NCBI GenBank assembly: GCA_035353395.1
Contig: DAOPZL010000096.1
Location: 1-6,165 of the forward strand
Length of the DNA: 6,165 nucleotides
DNA from: UBA1801 sp035353395
Lineage (GTDB): Bacteria; Acidobacteriota; Holophagae; Holophagales; Holophagaceae
Direction: 5' to 3'
The notes under the pieces were generated by a model, which made no database searches, was not told the DNA's origin, and worked only from the letters and a program-made list of their open reading frames with translations. Positions 1 to 6,164 of this stretch are shown here, piece after piece. Position 1 is the stretch's first letter. Each line of letters starts with the position of its first letter. Made by a program: the position numbers and the translations under genes.

Positions 1-243
1 GCGAACCTGAGCCTCCGGGAAGAGGAGGTCGAGCCCATGCGGGAGGCCATGACCCGGCTCCTGAGCCAGGCGGAGCGGCTCGAGGAACTGCCCCTGGACG
101 GGGTGGAGCCCACCACCCACGGCCTCCAGCTCCCCCTCCCGCGCAGGCCCGACGAGGCGGCCCCCTGGTTCAGCCAGGAGGAGGCCCTCGCCAACGCCCC
201 GAGGACGGTGCAGGGACACTTCGTGGTCCCCCAGGTGCTCTGA
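1..243 (+). CDS. gatC: Asp-tRNA(Asn)/Glu-tRNA(Gln) amidotransferase subunit C (C-terminal part)
   Basis: GatC is the small subunit of the GatCAB amidotransferase, which converts Glu-tRNA(Gln) and Asp-tRNA(Asn) to Gln-tRNA(Gln) and Asn-tRNA(Asn) in the cytoplasm. GatC wraps around GatA and stabilises the complex. The frame is open from base 1 and gives 80 residues before TGA. The family signatures are clear: an N-terminal helical stretch, then 'LDGVEPTTH' (about residues 32-40 of the visible part), then the tail 'EEALANAPRTVQGHFVVPQVL', matching the typical end with EALANAP followed by FxVPxVL. Full-length GatC is usually about 95-100 residues, so roughly 15-20 N-terminal residues lie outside the window. 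gatA does not follow, so any gatA must be upstream or elsewhere. Identification is by recognition of family motifs and is secure. Confidence 0.93.
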   Translation, partial: ANLSLREEEVEPMREAMTRLLSQAERLEELPLDGVEPTTHGLQLPLPRRPDEAAPWFSQEEALANAPRTVQGHFVVPQVL

Positions 244-326
244 AACTTCAAATTCGGTCCGCGCAAGGTGAAGAAATCGATTATTCTTCCCTAGCCTCGC
301 CGCTATCTGCACCCAAGGAGTCCGCG
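244..326 (+). promoter_or_regulatory. AT-richer leader between gatC and the DUF6982-like gene, with a clear ribosome binding site
   Basis: This 83-nt gap is noticeably richer in A and T (about 244-290) than the surrounding coding DNA, which is usual for a promoter region. AAGGAG at 315-320 sits 6 nt before the ATG at 327 and is a good Shine-Dalgarno sequence. TATTCT (282-287) is a possible -10 hexamer, but no good -35 lies at the right distance, so a sigma-70 promoter is only inferred. I see no stem-loop with a T-run that could end gatC transcription. Confidence 0.4.
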
Positions 327-725
327 ATGAACCAGGTGGTCGCTCACACCAAGACGGGCCAGTTGATCAAGGGGATCACCAACAACTTCCTGCCGAACAA
401 GGAGAGCTTCCATCTCCTGCCGGCCGGGTCCGCGCCGGGAACGAAGCCCATGGAGGTCTTCCTCAACCAGCTGAAGGCCCTCTTCTTCGTCAAGGACCTC
501 CAGGGCCAGCGAGACCACCAGGAGAAGAACGCCTTCGATCCCTACGCCTTCCAGCAGGGGAAGAAGATCCGCGTCGTCTTCCAGGACGGGGAGGTGCTGG
601 TGGGCCTCACCCAGGGCTACCAGCCCGGCCGGCCCGGGTTCTTCATGGTCCCGGCGGACCCCAAGTCCAACAACGAGCGGTGCTACATCGTGGCCTCCTC
701 GACGAAGGAAGTCACGCTGCTGTAG
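327..725 (+). CDS. Small duplicated-domain protein, DUF6982-like
   Basis: This is a complete 132-aa soluble protein with no signal peptide or membrane segment. ATG 327 is supported by AAGGAG 6 nt upstream. It consists of two related beta-rich units: residues 4-55 and 81-132. Both follow the pattern V-x(n)-G-x-[LV]-x-x-G-x-T, an aromatic residue, P, then F-x-x-x-P-A, ending in a hydrophobic strand (KALFFV in the first, KEVTLL in the second). A charged linker (about 56-80, rich in D, Q, E and K) joins them. Each unit looks like a small Sm-like or PilZ-like beta barrel; this fold is inferred from the strand pattern. I associate it with DUF6982-type proteins of Acidobacteriota and Myxococcota from memory, not from a search. 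No catalytic residues are evident and the function is unknown. It converges with the zinc-ribbon gene, with 3 nt between the stop codons. Confidence 0.8.
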   Translation: MNQVVAHTKTGQLIKGITNNFLPNKESFHLLPAGSAPGTKPMEVFLNQLKALFFVKDLQGQRDHQEKNAFDPYAFQQGKKIRVVFQDGEVLVGLTQGYQPGRPGFFMVPADPKSNNERCYIVASSTKEVTLL

Positions 726-728
726 GCC

Positions 729-1319
729 CTACCAGTCCCCTCCCCCGTCGTCCCCGCCCGGGTCGTCGCCGGGGAAGTCACTCCCGTCGCCATCCGGAGC
801 GTCACCCGGACCGTCGTCGCCCCAGGGACCGTCCAGGGGCCCGTGGCTCCCGCCCATCATGCCGCCGATCATCATGCCGGTCAGGAGCCCGTCGACGCTG
901 CCTCCGCCCTGGGCGGGGAAGTCCGGTCCAGGCGCGGAATCCAGCCCCAGGCGCCGCCTGGCCTCCGGAGGCAGCTCCTCGTCCTTGAGTTCCTGCACCC
1001 CCGCGAGGCTTCCGCAGTAGCCGCAGGTCCAGGTCACCTTGCGCAGGCCGTCCCACTGCTGCTTCATCTTCTCGCCGGAGGCGGCGCAGGCGGGGCACTT
1101 GGGATAGGGGCACGGGAAGAGGTGGCCGGCGACGGGTCCGCTGCCCATGGCCCGCTTCGCCGTTCCGAGGGCTTCGGGCCGGTCCTGGCGTCCCCGGAGG
1201 ACCAGGTAGAGGATCGAGCCGATCGCCAGGACGACGACGAAGCATCCCAGGGTCCCGCAGCCTCCCGATCCGCTTCCGCGTCTCAGGGCAGATTCGGCGA
1301 GTAGGAGCAGGGGCGGCAT
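729..1319 (-). CDS. Membrane-anchored zinc-ribbon protein with Asp/Gly-rich tail, unknown function
   Basis: A protein of 196 aa that I do not recognise. Order of parts: a Gly/Ser/Cys-rich stretch (15-26), one strongly hydrophobic segment (about 27-41, CFVVVLAIGSILYLVLRG), a zinc ribbon with paired cysteines C75-x2-C78 and C99-x2-C102 plus C70, a charged helix (about 108-124, QELKDEELPPEARRRLG), a Gly/Met-rich motif (138-158, with GGGS, MMIGGMMGG) and a very acidic Asp/Gly/Pro tail to the C-terminal Trp. The start at 1319 is chosen because GAGGTGATC directly before it complements nine bases of the 16S rRNA 3' end; an extended start at 1424 would run into the divergent gene. The cysteine spacing implies structural zinc binding, possibly on the cytoplasmic side. 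It is divergent from the transglutaminase gene, 71 nt away, so co-regulation is possible but unproven. Confidence 0.75.
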   Translation of the reverse strand: MPPLLLLAESALRRGSGSGGCGTLGCFVVVLAIGSILYLVLRGRQDRPEALGTAKRAMGSGPVAGHLFPCPYPKCPACAASGEKMKQQWDGLRKVTWTCGYCGSLAGVQELKDEELPPEARRRLGLDSAPGPDFPAQGGGSVDGLLTGMMIGGMMGGSHGPLDGPWGDDGPGDAPDGDGSDFPGDDPGGDDGGGDW

Positions 1320-1374
1320 GATCACCTCGGGACGGCCTTCCCAGCTTACCTGCACTGTCGCCTGGAGGCGAAAG

Positions 1375-1392
1375 ACGCCATAGTGTTGGCGT
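1375..1392. promoter_or_regulatory. Perfect inverted repeat (6-bp arms, 6-nt spacer) at the tgpA-like start
   Basis: ACGCCA (1375-1380), six bases, then TGGCGT (1387-1392) form a perfect inverted repeat in the 71-nt divergent intergenic region. The right arm contains the first two bases of the GTG start codon at 1391. In DNA it could be an operator for a dimeric regulator; in RNA it could be a short hairpin covering the start codon. Next to it are overlapping small stems (TCGCC at 1358-1362 with GGCGA at 1367-1371; GGCG at 1367-1370 with CGCC at 1376-1379), so alternative folds are possible. The arms are short, so chance cannot be excluded in GC-rich DNA. Confidence 0.35.
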
Positions 1393-3370
1393 GAGACTGG
1401 CCCCCTGGATCGACCACATCCCACCCTGGCTCGCCTACGGCGCGGTGGTGTCGACGGGGGTCTACGAGCCGGCGGAACTGGCCTTCATGGCGGTCCCGCT
1501 CCTCTTCGCGGCCCTGGCCGGATGGCGCCGGTGGGAGCTGGGCTCCTGGCGCCGCGCCTTCGAGCTGCTGGCCCTCGCCTGCCTCCTGGGGCTGGGATGG
1601 GTCCGGATCGGGATGGTGCCGACGATCGTCGCCATGCTCTTCCTGCTCTGCGGCATCCGCCTCAGCCTGCCCAGGGACCTCGGGCAGAGGAGGCAGCTGC
1701 TGCTCATGAGCTTCCTGGTCTGGATCACGACGGCCATCTCGACCTTCGAGGTCGACTTCCTCGCCTGGTCGATCCTCTGGGTCGCCGGGGCGGGTCTCGT
1801 GCTGATGCAGCAGGCCTGGGAGGGCTCGGCCCGCCTCCGGGGCGGCCCGCTCCAGGAGGCGCCCTGGCGCCGGGTGCCGGGCTGGACCCTCGGGGCCGTG
1901 CTCCTCGCGGCAGGCTTCTTCTCGATCCTCCCGAGGATCACCCTGGGGTTCCGGGCCTTCCCCTGGGGGGTGGCCGGCCTGACGTCCGCCCGGGCCGGCC
2001 TCAGCGATTCCCTGGATCCGGGAGAGACCGGCTCCATCGCCCCCAGCGGCGAGCTGGTCCTGCGGGTGGTGCCCCGTTCGCCCGAAGGGGTCCGCGAGGC
2101 CGCGTCCCTTGCGCTTCTGAGGGGCCTCGCCCTGGAATCCCTGGAGGGACAGCGGTGGGAGGCCAGCCCCGACACGCCCCCCGCGCCCTACCGCAGGCTG
2201 GGCGCCTGGGCGGGCGGGATCCCGGGCCGGATCGACCTGGAATACTTCGTGGCGCCGAGTCCTTCCGGCATCCTGCCCCTCCCCTACGGCCGCCTCTGGC
2301 TGGCCCCTCCCGCAGGCATGCCCATCGTGGAGGGCCGGGGAGGAAGCCTCCACTGGCTGTTCCCGTCCCGCCGGGCCATCCCCCTCCGGCTGGCCCTGGA
2401 GCCCTCGGCCGACCGGCCCGAGCCGCCCCCCGACCGCGAACGCCGGGTCCTGCTCACCTCCGTGGGGAAGGGGACGGAGAGCGCGGAGCGCTACGGCCGG
2501 CGCCTGGTGCCCGGGGAGCTGCCCGCCCGGGAAACGGCCCAGCGGCTCGCCAGGGCCCTGCGCACCTTCGACTACACCCTGGACAACCCTTCCGGGAACG
2601 CCGCGAATCCCCTCCAGGACTTCCTGGAACGCACCCATGCGGGCCACTGCGAGTACTTCGCGTCCGCCCTGGCCCTGATGCTGAGGTACCGGGGCATCCC
2701 GGCGAGGGTGGTCAACGGCTACCGCCTGGGCCCGTGGATCCCCGAGGGCGGCTACTGGCTCGTCACCCAGAACGAGGCCCACAGCTGGGTCGAGTACTTC
2801 GACGAGGCGGCCGGCGCCTGGCGCGTCGCGGACGCGACGCCGGCGGCGCCTCCCGCGGGCCTCGACATCCCAGGCATCTGGACGGCCGTCCAGCGGTGGG
2901 TGGACGCCGTCCGGTTCCGCTGGGACCGTCATGTCGTGCGCTTCTCGGACCAGGACCAGATGGCGGGCCTGGAATGGGTGCGGACCAGGCTCTCGCGCCT
3001 GCCTGACTGGCGGCCCGGACGCGGGACCCGGTTCTCCGTGCTGGGGGCTGGGCTGGCGGGCCTCGCCGCCTGGGCGGCGTGGAGGGCCAGGATCGGGAAG
3101 CGCGGCGCGAGGCGACCCGGACGGCCTCCCGGGCCGAACCTCCTCAAGCCCCTGCTCAAGGCTGCGGGCCAGCCGTTCCAGCCCTCCACCGGAGAGACGA
3201 TGCGCCGGTGGCTCCTGCGCCTCTCCTGGCGCCTGCCGGAGCGGGCCGACGCCATGGCCCGCCTCGCGGACGAGGCGGACGCGGTGGCCTACGGGGGCGG
3301 CGACCCTGGACGCCTGAAGGAGCTGGTGAAGCTCGAAGCCAGGATCTGGCGCCGGATGGTCGGGGGCTGA
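1391..3370 (+). CDS. TgpA-family membrane transglutaminase-like protein (DUF3488 / transglutaminase core / DUF4129-like tail)
   Basis: This 659-aa protein has the full TgpA architecture. The N-terminal membrane domain (about 10-185) has several hydrophobic segments, for example 29-44, 57-71, 73-90, 103-118, 122-140 and 164-182. The family motif 'SDSLDPGETGSIAPSGE' follows at 205-221. The extracytoplasmic transglutaminase core has the expected Cys-His-Asp triad: C420 (GHCEYFASA), H464 (NEAHSWVEYF) and D481 (VADATPA). A C-terminal membrane helix (about 548-565) leads to a DUF4129-like cytoplasmic tail (about 580-659, 'GETMRRW' and 'AVAYGGGD'). TgpA of Pseudomonas is an essential envelope protein; the physiological substrate is not established. 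The usual DUF58 and MoxR-ATPase neighbours are absent here. GTG 1391 is the earliest start in frame and agrees with the N-terminal hydrophobic layout, but no Shine-Dalgarno sequence lies at a normal distance (GGAGG at 1364-1368 is 22 nt away). The stop codon abuts that of pcrA. Confidence 0.9.
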   Translation: MRLAPWIDHIPPWLAYGAVVSTGVYEPAELAFMAVPLLFAALAGWRRWELGSWRRAFELLALACLLGLGWVRIGMVPTIVAMLFLLCGIRLSLPRDLGQRRQLLLMSFLVWITTAISTFEVDFLAWSILWVAGAGLVLMQQAWEGSARLRGGPLQEAPWRRVPGWTLGAVLLAAGFFSILPRITLGFRAFPWGVAGLTSARAGLSDSLDPGETGSIAPSGELVLRVVPRSPEGVREAASLALLRGLALESLEGQRWEASPDTPPAPYRRLGAWAGGIPGRIDLEYFVAPSPSGILPLPYGRLWLAPPAGMPIVEGRGGSLHWLFPSRRAIPLRLALEPSADRPEPPPDRERRVLLTSVGKGTESAERYGRRLVPGELPARETAQRLARALRTFDYTLDNPSGNAANPLQDFLERTHAGHCEYFASALALMLRYRGIPARVVNGYRLGPWIPEGGYWLVTQNEAHSWVEYFDEAAGAWRVADATPAAPPAGLDIPGIWTAVQRWVDAVRFRWDRHVVRFSDQDQMAGLEWVRTRLSRLPDWRPGRGTRFSVLGAGLAGLAAWAAWRARIGKRGARRPGRPPGPNLLKPLLKAAGQPFQPSTGETMRRWLLRLSWRLPERADAMARLADEADAVAYGGGDPGRLKELVKLEARIWRRMVGG

Positions 3371-5653
3371 TCACTCCTTCTCGAGCATCCCGAACCGCTG
3401 CACGATCCGCTTCTCCCCGCTTTCGGCGAACCGGACCGTGTAGGTCAGGCCGTCCCCGCTCCCCGTGGCGGCGACGATGATGCCCCGGCCGAAGCGCGAA
3501 CTCCTCACCCGGGTGCCGTTGGGCCAGGCGCCGGAGACCCTGGCCGGCGTCTCGGCGGGAAGTTCCTGGGACGGAGCTTCCTCTTCGGCGGCGATCCCCT
3601 TGGCGCGCGCGAAGAAGCCCCTGATCCGCTGGAGCTCCGAGGCCACGGAACCGCTGCCTCCGCCGCGGGATTCGCCCTGGGGGGACGGGAAGACGCCCTG
3701 CCCCGCCTGGTAGAGTTCCGTGCCCCACCGGATGGGGTTCTCCAGGGCCTCCGGAGGGAGTTCCCGCAGGAAGCGGCTCGGCATCCCCAGCATCTCGTTC
3801 CCGAAGATCCGCCGCCGGCGGGCGGCCGTGAGGTAGAGCTTGCGCTGGGCCCGGGTGATGGCCACGTAGAAGAGCCGGCGCTCCTCCTCCAGCCCCTCGT
3901 CCGTCTCGCGGGCGTTGCGGTTGGGGAAGACGTCCTCCTCCATCCCCACCAGGAAGACCACGGGGAATTCGAGGCCCTTGGCGCAATGGATGGTCATCAG
4001 GCTCAGCAGGGCGGCCTCCTCCACCTCGTCCGCGTCGGAGGCGAGGGTGACCCGGTCCAGGAACTCGGGGAGCCCCAGTCCCAGGGACTCCGCCTCCGTG
4101 GCGGCGGAGACGAACTCCTCCAGGTTGCGGAGCCTGCCTTCGGCCTCGAGGGTGCCTTCCTCCTCGAGGTTCTGCACGTAGCCCGACTCCACGAGCATCC
4201 AGCGCACCAGCGCGGAGAGGCCCATGGTCCCGGACTCGTGGTGGACCCGGTGGAACAACTCCAGGAACTTGCCCAGCTCCCGCTGCGCCCGGCCCCTCAG
4301 GTCGCCGGACTTCAGCAGGGCCGCGACGCCCTCCAGGGGGGTTCCGCCCTCGGGAATGGCCGCCTCGATCTTCCCGAGGGTGGTCGGCCCGACGCCGCGC
4401 GAGGGGGCGTTCACCGCCCGGCGGAAGCTGGCGAGATCGAAGGGGTTCGAGACCAGGCGCAGGTAGGCCAGCAGGTCCTTCACTTCCTGGCGCTCGTAGA
4501 ACTTCACGCCGCCCACCAGCTTGTAGGGAAGGTTCACGGCCCGCAGGGCCTCCTCCAGCTGGCGCGACTGCCAGTTGGCCCGGTAGAGCACCGCGATGCG
4601 CACGCCGGGGAAGCGGAGTTTCTCTTCGGAGATCCTCTGGACCACCCACTCCGCCTCCAGGCGCCCCTCGTCCAGAAGCCTGAAGGTGAGGTGGTCGCCT
4701 AGGCCGCGGTCTGTCCAGAGGGTCTTGCCGAGGCGCTGGGTGTTGTTCGCGATGACGGTGCTGGCGGCGTCCAGGATCTTCTGGGTGGAGCGGTAGTTCT
4801 GCTCCAGCTTGATCTGCTTCGCCTCGGGGAAGTCCTGCTGGAAGTCGAGGATGTTCCGGATGTCGGCGCCCCGCCATCCGTAGATCGACTGGTCCTCGTC
4901 GCCCACCACGCAGAGGTTGTGGTGCCGCTGGGCGAGGTGCTGGACGAGGAGGTACTGGGCCCGGTTGGTGTCCTGGTATTCGTCCACGAGCAGGTACTTG
5001 AACCGCTGCGCGTAGACCTCCTGGAGGGCGCCGTCCCGGAAGAGCCGCTCCGTGTGCAGCAGCAGGTCGTCGAAGTCGCAGGCCCGGCTGTTCCGGAGCC
5101 CCTTCTGGTAGAGCTCGTAGGCGTCCAGCAGCTTGCGGGTCCAGGCATCCAGTGCTTCCGCCCGGGCCTCCTCCGGCAGGAGGCAGCGGTTCTTGAAGTC
5201 CGAGATCATCTCGAGGACCTTCTTCGGGTGGAACTGCTTCTCGGGCAGCTTGAGCTCGGCCAGGACCTGCTTGACGAGGCTCTTCTGGTCCGAGGGATCG
5301 AAGATCACGAAGTCCCGGCCCACCGGCGTGCGGTCCCCTTCCCTCCGGAGGATCCGGGTGCAGAAGCTGTGGAAGGTGCTGACCCAGAGCTGCTGGGAGG
5401 GCACGCTGACCAGCCGCTGGACCCGCTCCCGCATCTCCTCGGCCGCCTTGTTCGTGAAGGTGACCGCCAGGATCGAGGCCGGGGAGACGCCCTCCTCCTC
5501 GATCAGCCAGGCGATGCGCCTCGTGATGACGGTGGTCTTCCCGGAGCCCGCCCCGGCCAGGATCAGCAGCGGGCCGTGGACGTGCCGGACCGCTTCCTGC
5601 TGGGGGGGATTGAGGTCTCGCAGCAATGAGGGTACGGATTCAGTCTGGTCCAT
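3371..5653 (-). CDS. pcrA: ATP-dependent 3'-5' DNA helicase PcrA/UvrD (superfamily 1A)
   Basis: A complete 760-aa UvrD/PcrA helicase, an ATP-driven 3'-5' translocase used in nucleotide excision repair, plasmid replication and clearing of RecA filaments or stalled RNA polymerase. Motifs in order: Q motif LNPPQQEAV (14-22), Walker A AGAGSGKT (33-40), Ia VTFTNKAAEEM (64-74), STFHSFC (92-98), DEYQDTN (motif II, 224-230), GDEDQSIYGWRGAD (motif III, 251-264), EQNYRS (motif IV, 284-289), TIHCAKGLEFPVVFL (motif V, 554-568) and EEERRLFYVAITRA (motif VI, 589-602). After a variable linker (about 640-708) the last 50 residues (WPNGTRVRSSRFGRG onwards) match the Tudor-like C-terminal domain that binds RNA polymerase in PcrA. 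Length and motifs look fully functional. ATG 5653 is preceded with zero spacing by GGAGG, which is unusual, and lies inside a predicted hairpin. It follows the cytochrome gene by 27 nt on the same strand. Confidence 0.96.
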   Translation of the reverse strand: MDQTESVPSLLRDLNPPQQEAVRHVHGPLLILAGAGSGKTTVITRRIAWLIEEEGVSPASILAVTFTNKAAEEMRERVQRLVSVPSQQLWVSTFHSFCTRILRREGDRTPVGRDFVIFDPSDQKSLVKQVLAELKLPEKQFHPKKVLEMISDFKNRCLLPEEARAEALDAWTRKLLDAYELYQKGLRNSRACDFDDLLLHTERLFRDGALQEVYAQRFKYLLVDEYQDTNRAQYLLVQHLAQRHHNLCVVGDEDQSIYGWRGADIRNILDFQQDFPEAKQIKLEQNYRSTQKILDAASTVIANNTQRLGKTLWTDRGLGDHLTFRLLDEGRLEAEWVVQRISEEKLRFPGVRIAVLYRANWQSRQLEEALRAVNLPYKLVGGVKFYERQEVKDLLAYLRLVSNPFDLASFRRAVNAPSRGVGPTTLGKIEAAIPEGGTPLEGVAALLKSGDLRGRAQRELGKFLELFHRVHHESGTMGLSALVRWMLVESGYVQNLEEEGTLEAEGRLRNLEEFVSAATEAESLGLGLPEFLDRVTLASDADEVEEAALLSLMTIHCAKGLEFPVVFLVGMEEDVFPNRNARETDEGLEEERRLFYVAITRAQRKLYLTAARRRRIFGNEMLGMPSRFLRELPPEALENPIRWGTELYQAGQGVFPSPQGESRGGGSGSVASELQRIRGFFARAKGIAAEEEAPSQELPAETPARVSGAWPNGTRVRSSRFGRGIIVAATGSGDGLTYTVRFAESGEKRIVQRFGMLEKE

Positions 5654-5680
5654 CCTCCGAGTCTATCAAGCGGAGGACGG
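5650..5680 (-). promoter_or_regulatory. mRNA hairpin hiding the pcrA Shine-Dalgarno sequence and start codon
   Basis: Read on the minus strand, CCGTCCTCCG (5680-5671), an 11-nt loop (5670-5660), then CGGAGGATGG (5659-5650) form a 10-bp stem with one G-U pair and nine Watson-Crick pairs. The 3' arm contains the GGAGG ribosome binding site (5658-5654) and the ATG of pcrA (5653-5651). The 5' arm starts at the base directly after the TAG stop of the cytochrome gene (5683-5681). A ribosome terminating on the cytochrome gene would cover the 5' arm and free the pcrA start, the usual layout for translational coupling. There is no U-run after the stem, so it does not look like an intrinsic terminator. 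The pairing is seen directly; the function is inferred. Confidence 0.6.
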
Positions 5681-6031
5681 CTACCGGGCCTTTCTGGCCA
5701 TGGGCTTCAGGATCCTCGTGATCAGGCCCTTCGCGTCCTCGGAGGCCATCTTGTTCCTGAAGCCGGGCATGGCCCCCTTGCCCTCCAGGATGGACCGGAC
5801 CAGATCCTCGTCCTTCTGCCTGGCCAGCCACTTGCGGTCCGCGAGGACCCGGCCCGGCAGCTTGATCCCCGATGGCGTCCGGGCAGTCCCGCTCGGACCA
5901 TGGCACTGGGCGCACGAGAACCGGTACTGCGCGTCCAGCTCATGGACCCCCGGAACCGCGGCCGGGACGAAGGCGCCGTGCCCCGCCGCCAGCAGCATCC
6001 AGCCGGATAGCATCCACGCCCCGATCCGCAC
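5681..6031 (-). CDS. Small exported monoheme cytochrome c
   Basis: A 116-aa class I c-type cytochrome, expected to be periplasmic and to shuttle electrons; its redox partner is unknown. Residues 1-24 form a signal peptide (basic start MR, hydrophobic core around 3-16, possible cleavage near FVPA). The heme site is C40-A-Q-C43-H44, and the likely distal ligand is M88 in GAMPGF, followed by the C-terminal helix (SEDAKGLITRIL). The tail ends in basic residues (ARKAR). I choose the GTG at 6031 because GGAGG lies 8 nt upstream and because it gives a compact signal peptide. An ATG at 6058 (125 aa) is the alternative, but it has no visible ribosome binding site. The frame stays open further upstream into the tRNA gene, but that extension is not real. 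The gene sits 27 nt before pcrA and is divergent from the tRNA. Confidence 0.82.
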   Translation of the reverse strand: MRIGAWMLSGWMLLAAGHGAFVPAAVPGVHELDAQYRFSCAQCHGPSGTARTPSGIKLPGRVLADRKWLARQKDEDLVRSILEGKGAMPGFRNKMASEDAKGLITRILKPMARKAR

Positions 6032-6078
6032 CCGCGATCCCTCCCACGTCGTCCCCATCCAGGATAGGCTGATAGCGC

Positions 6079-6164
<86 letters not shown>

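Noticed and set aside
259..287. Sigma-70 promoter before the 132-aa protein gene
   Set aside because: TATTCT is a fair -10, but no -35 resembling TTGACA is found 16-18 bp upstream, so I list only a regulatory leader and not a defined promoter.
621..645. GC-rich inverted repeat followed by TTCTTC, resembling a terminator
   Set aside because: It lies inside the 132-aa coding sequence, codes for conserved domain residues of the second repeat, and lacks a true T-run.
1320..1424. N-terminal extension of the zinc-ribbon protein to an ATG at 1424
   Set aside because: It would overlap the divergent start at 1391, lacks a ribosome binding site and adds Arg/Gln-rich sequence. The ATG at 1319 has a nine-base match to the anti-Shine-Dalgarno sequence.
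1346..2932. A 528-aa open frame antisense to the transglutaminase gene
   Set aside because: Its translation is low-complexity (G, P, R, E rich) with no domain, while the opposite strand encodes a clear TgpA protein. Long antisense frames are expected at this GC content.
1522..3006. A 494-aa open frame on the plus strand in another frame of the transglutaminase gene
   Set aside because: Pro/Arg/Gly-rich shadow of the real gene, without motifs.
3156..4877. A 573-aa minus-strand open frame overlapping pcrA and the end of the transglutaminase gene
   Set aside because: Shadow frame: the pcrA frame carries all helicase motifs over the same bases, and this one shows only Arg/Gly/Pro-rich filler.
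3986..5629. Plus-strand open frames antisense to pcrA (3986-4702 and 4919-5629)
   Set aside because: Products are Leu/Glu/Val/Gln-rich mirror translations of helicase codons, with no ribosome binding site or recognisable domain.
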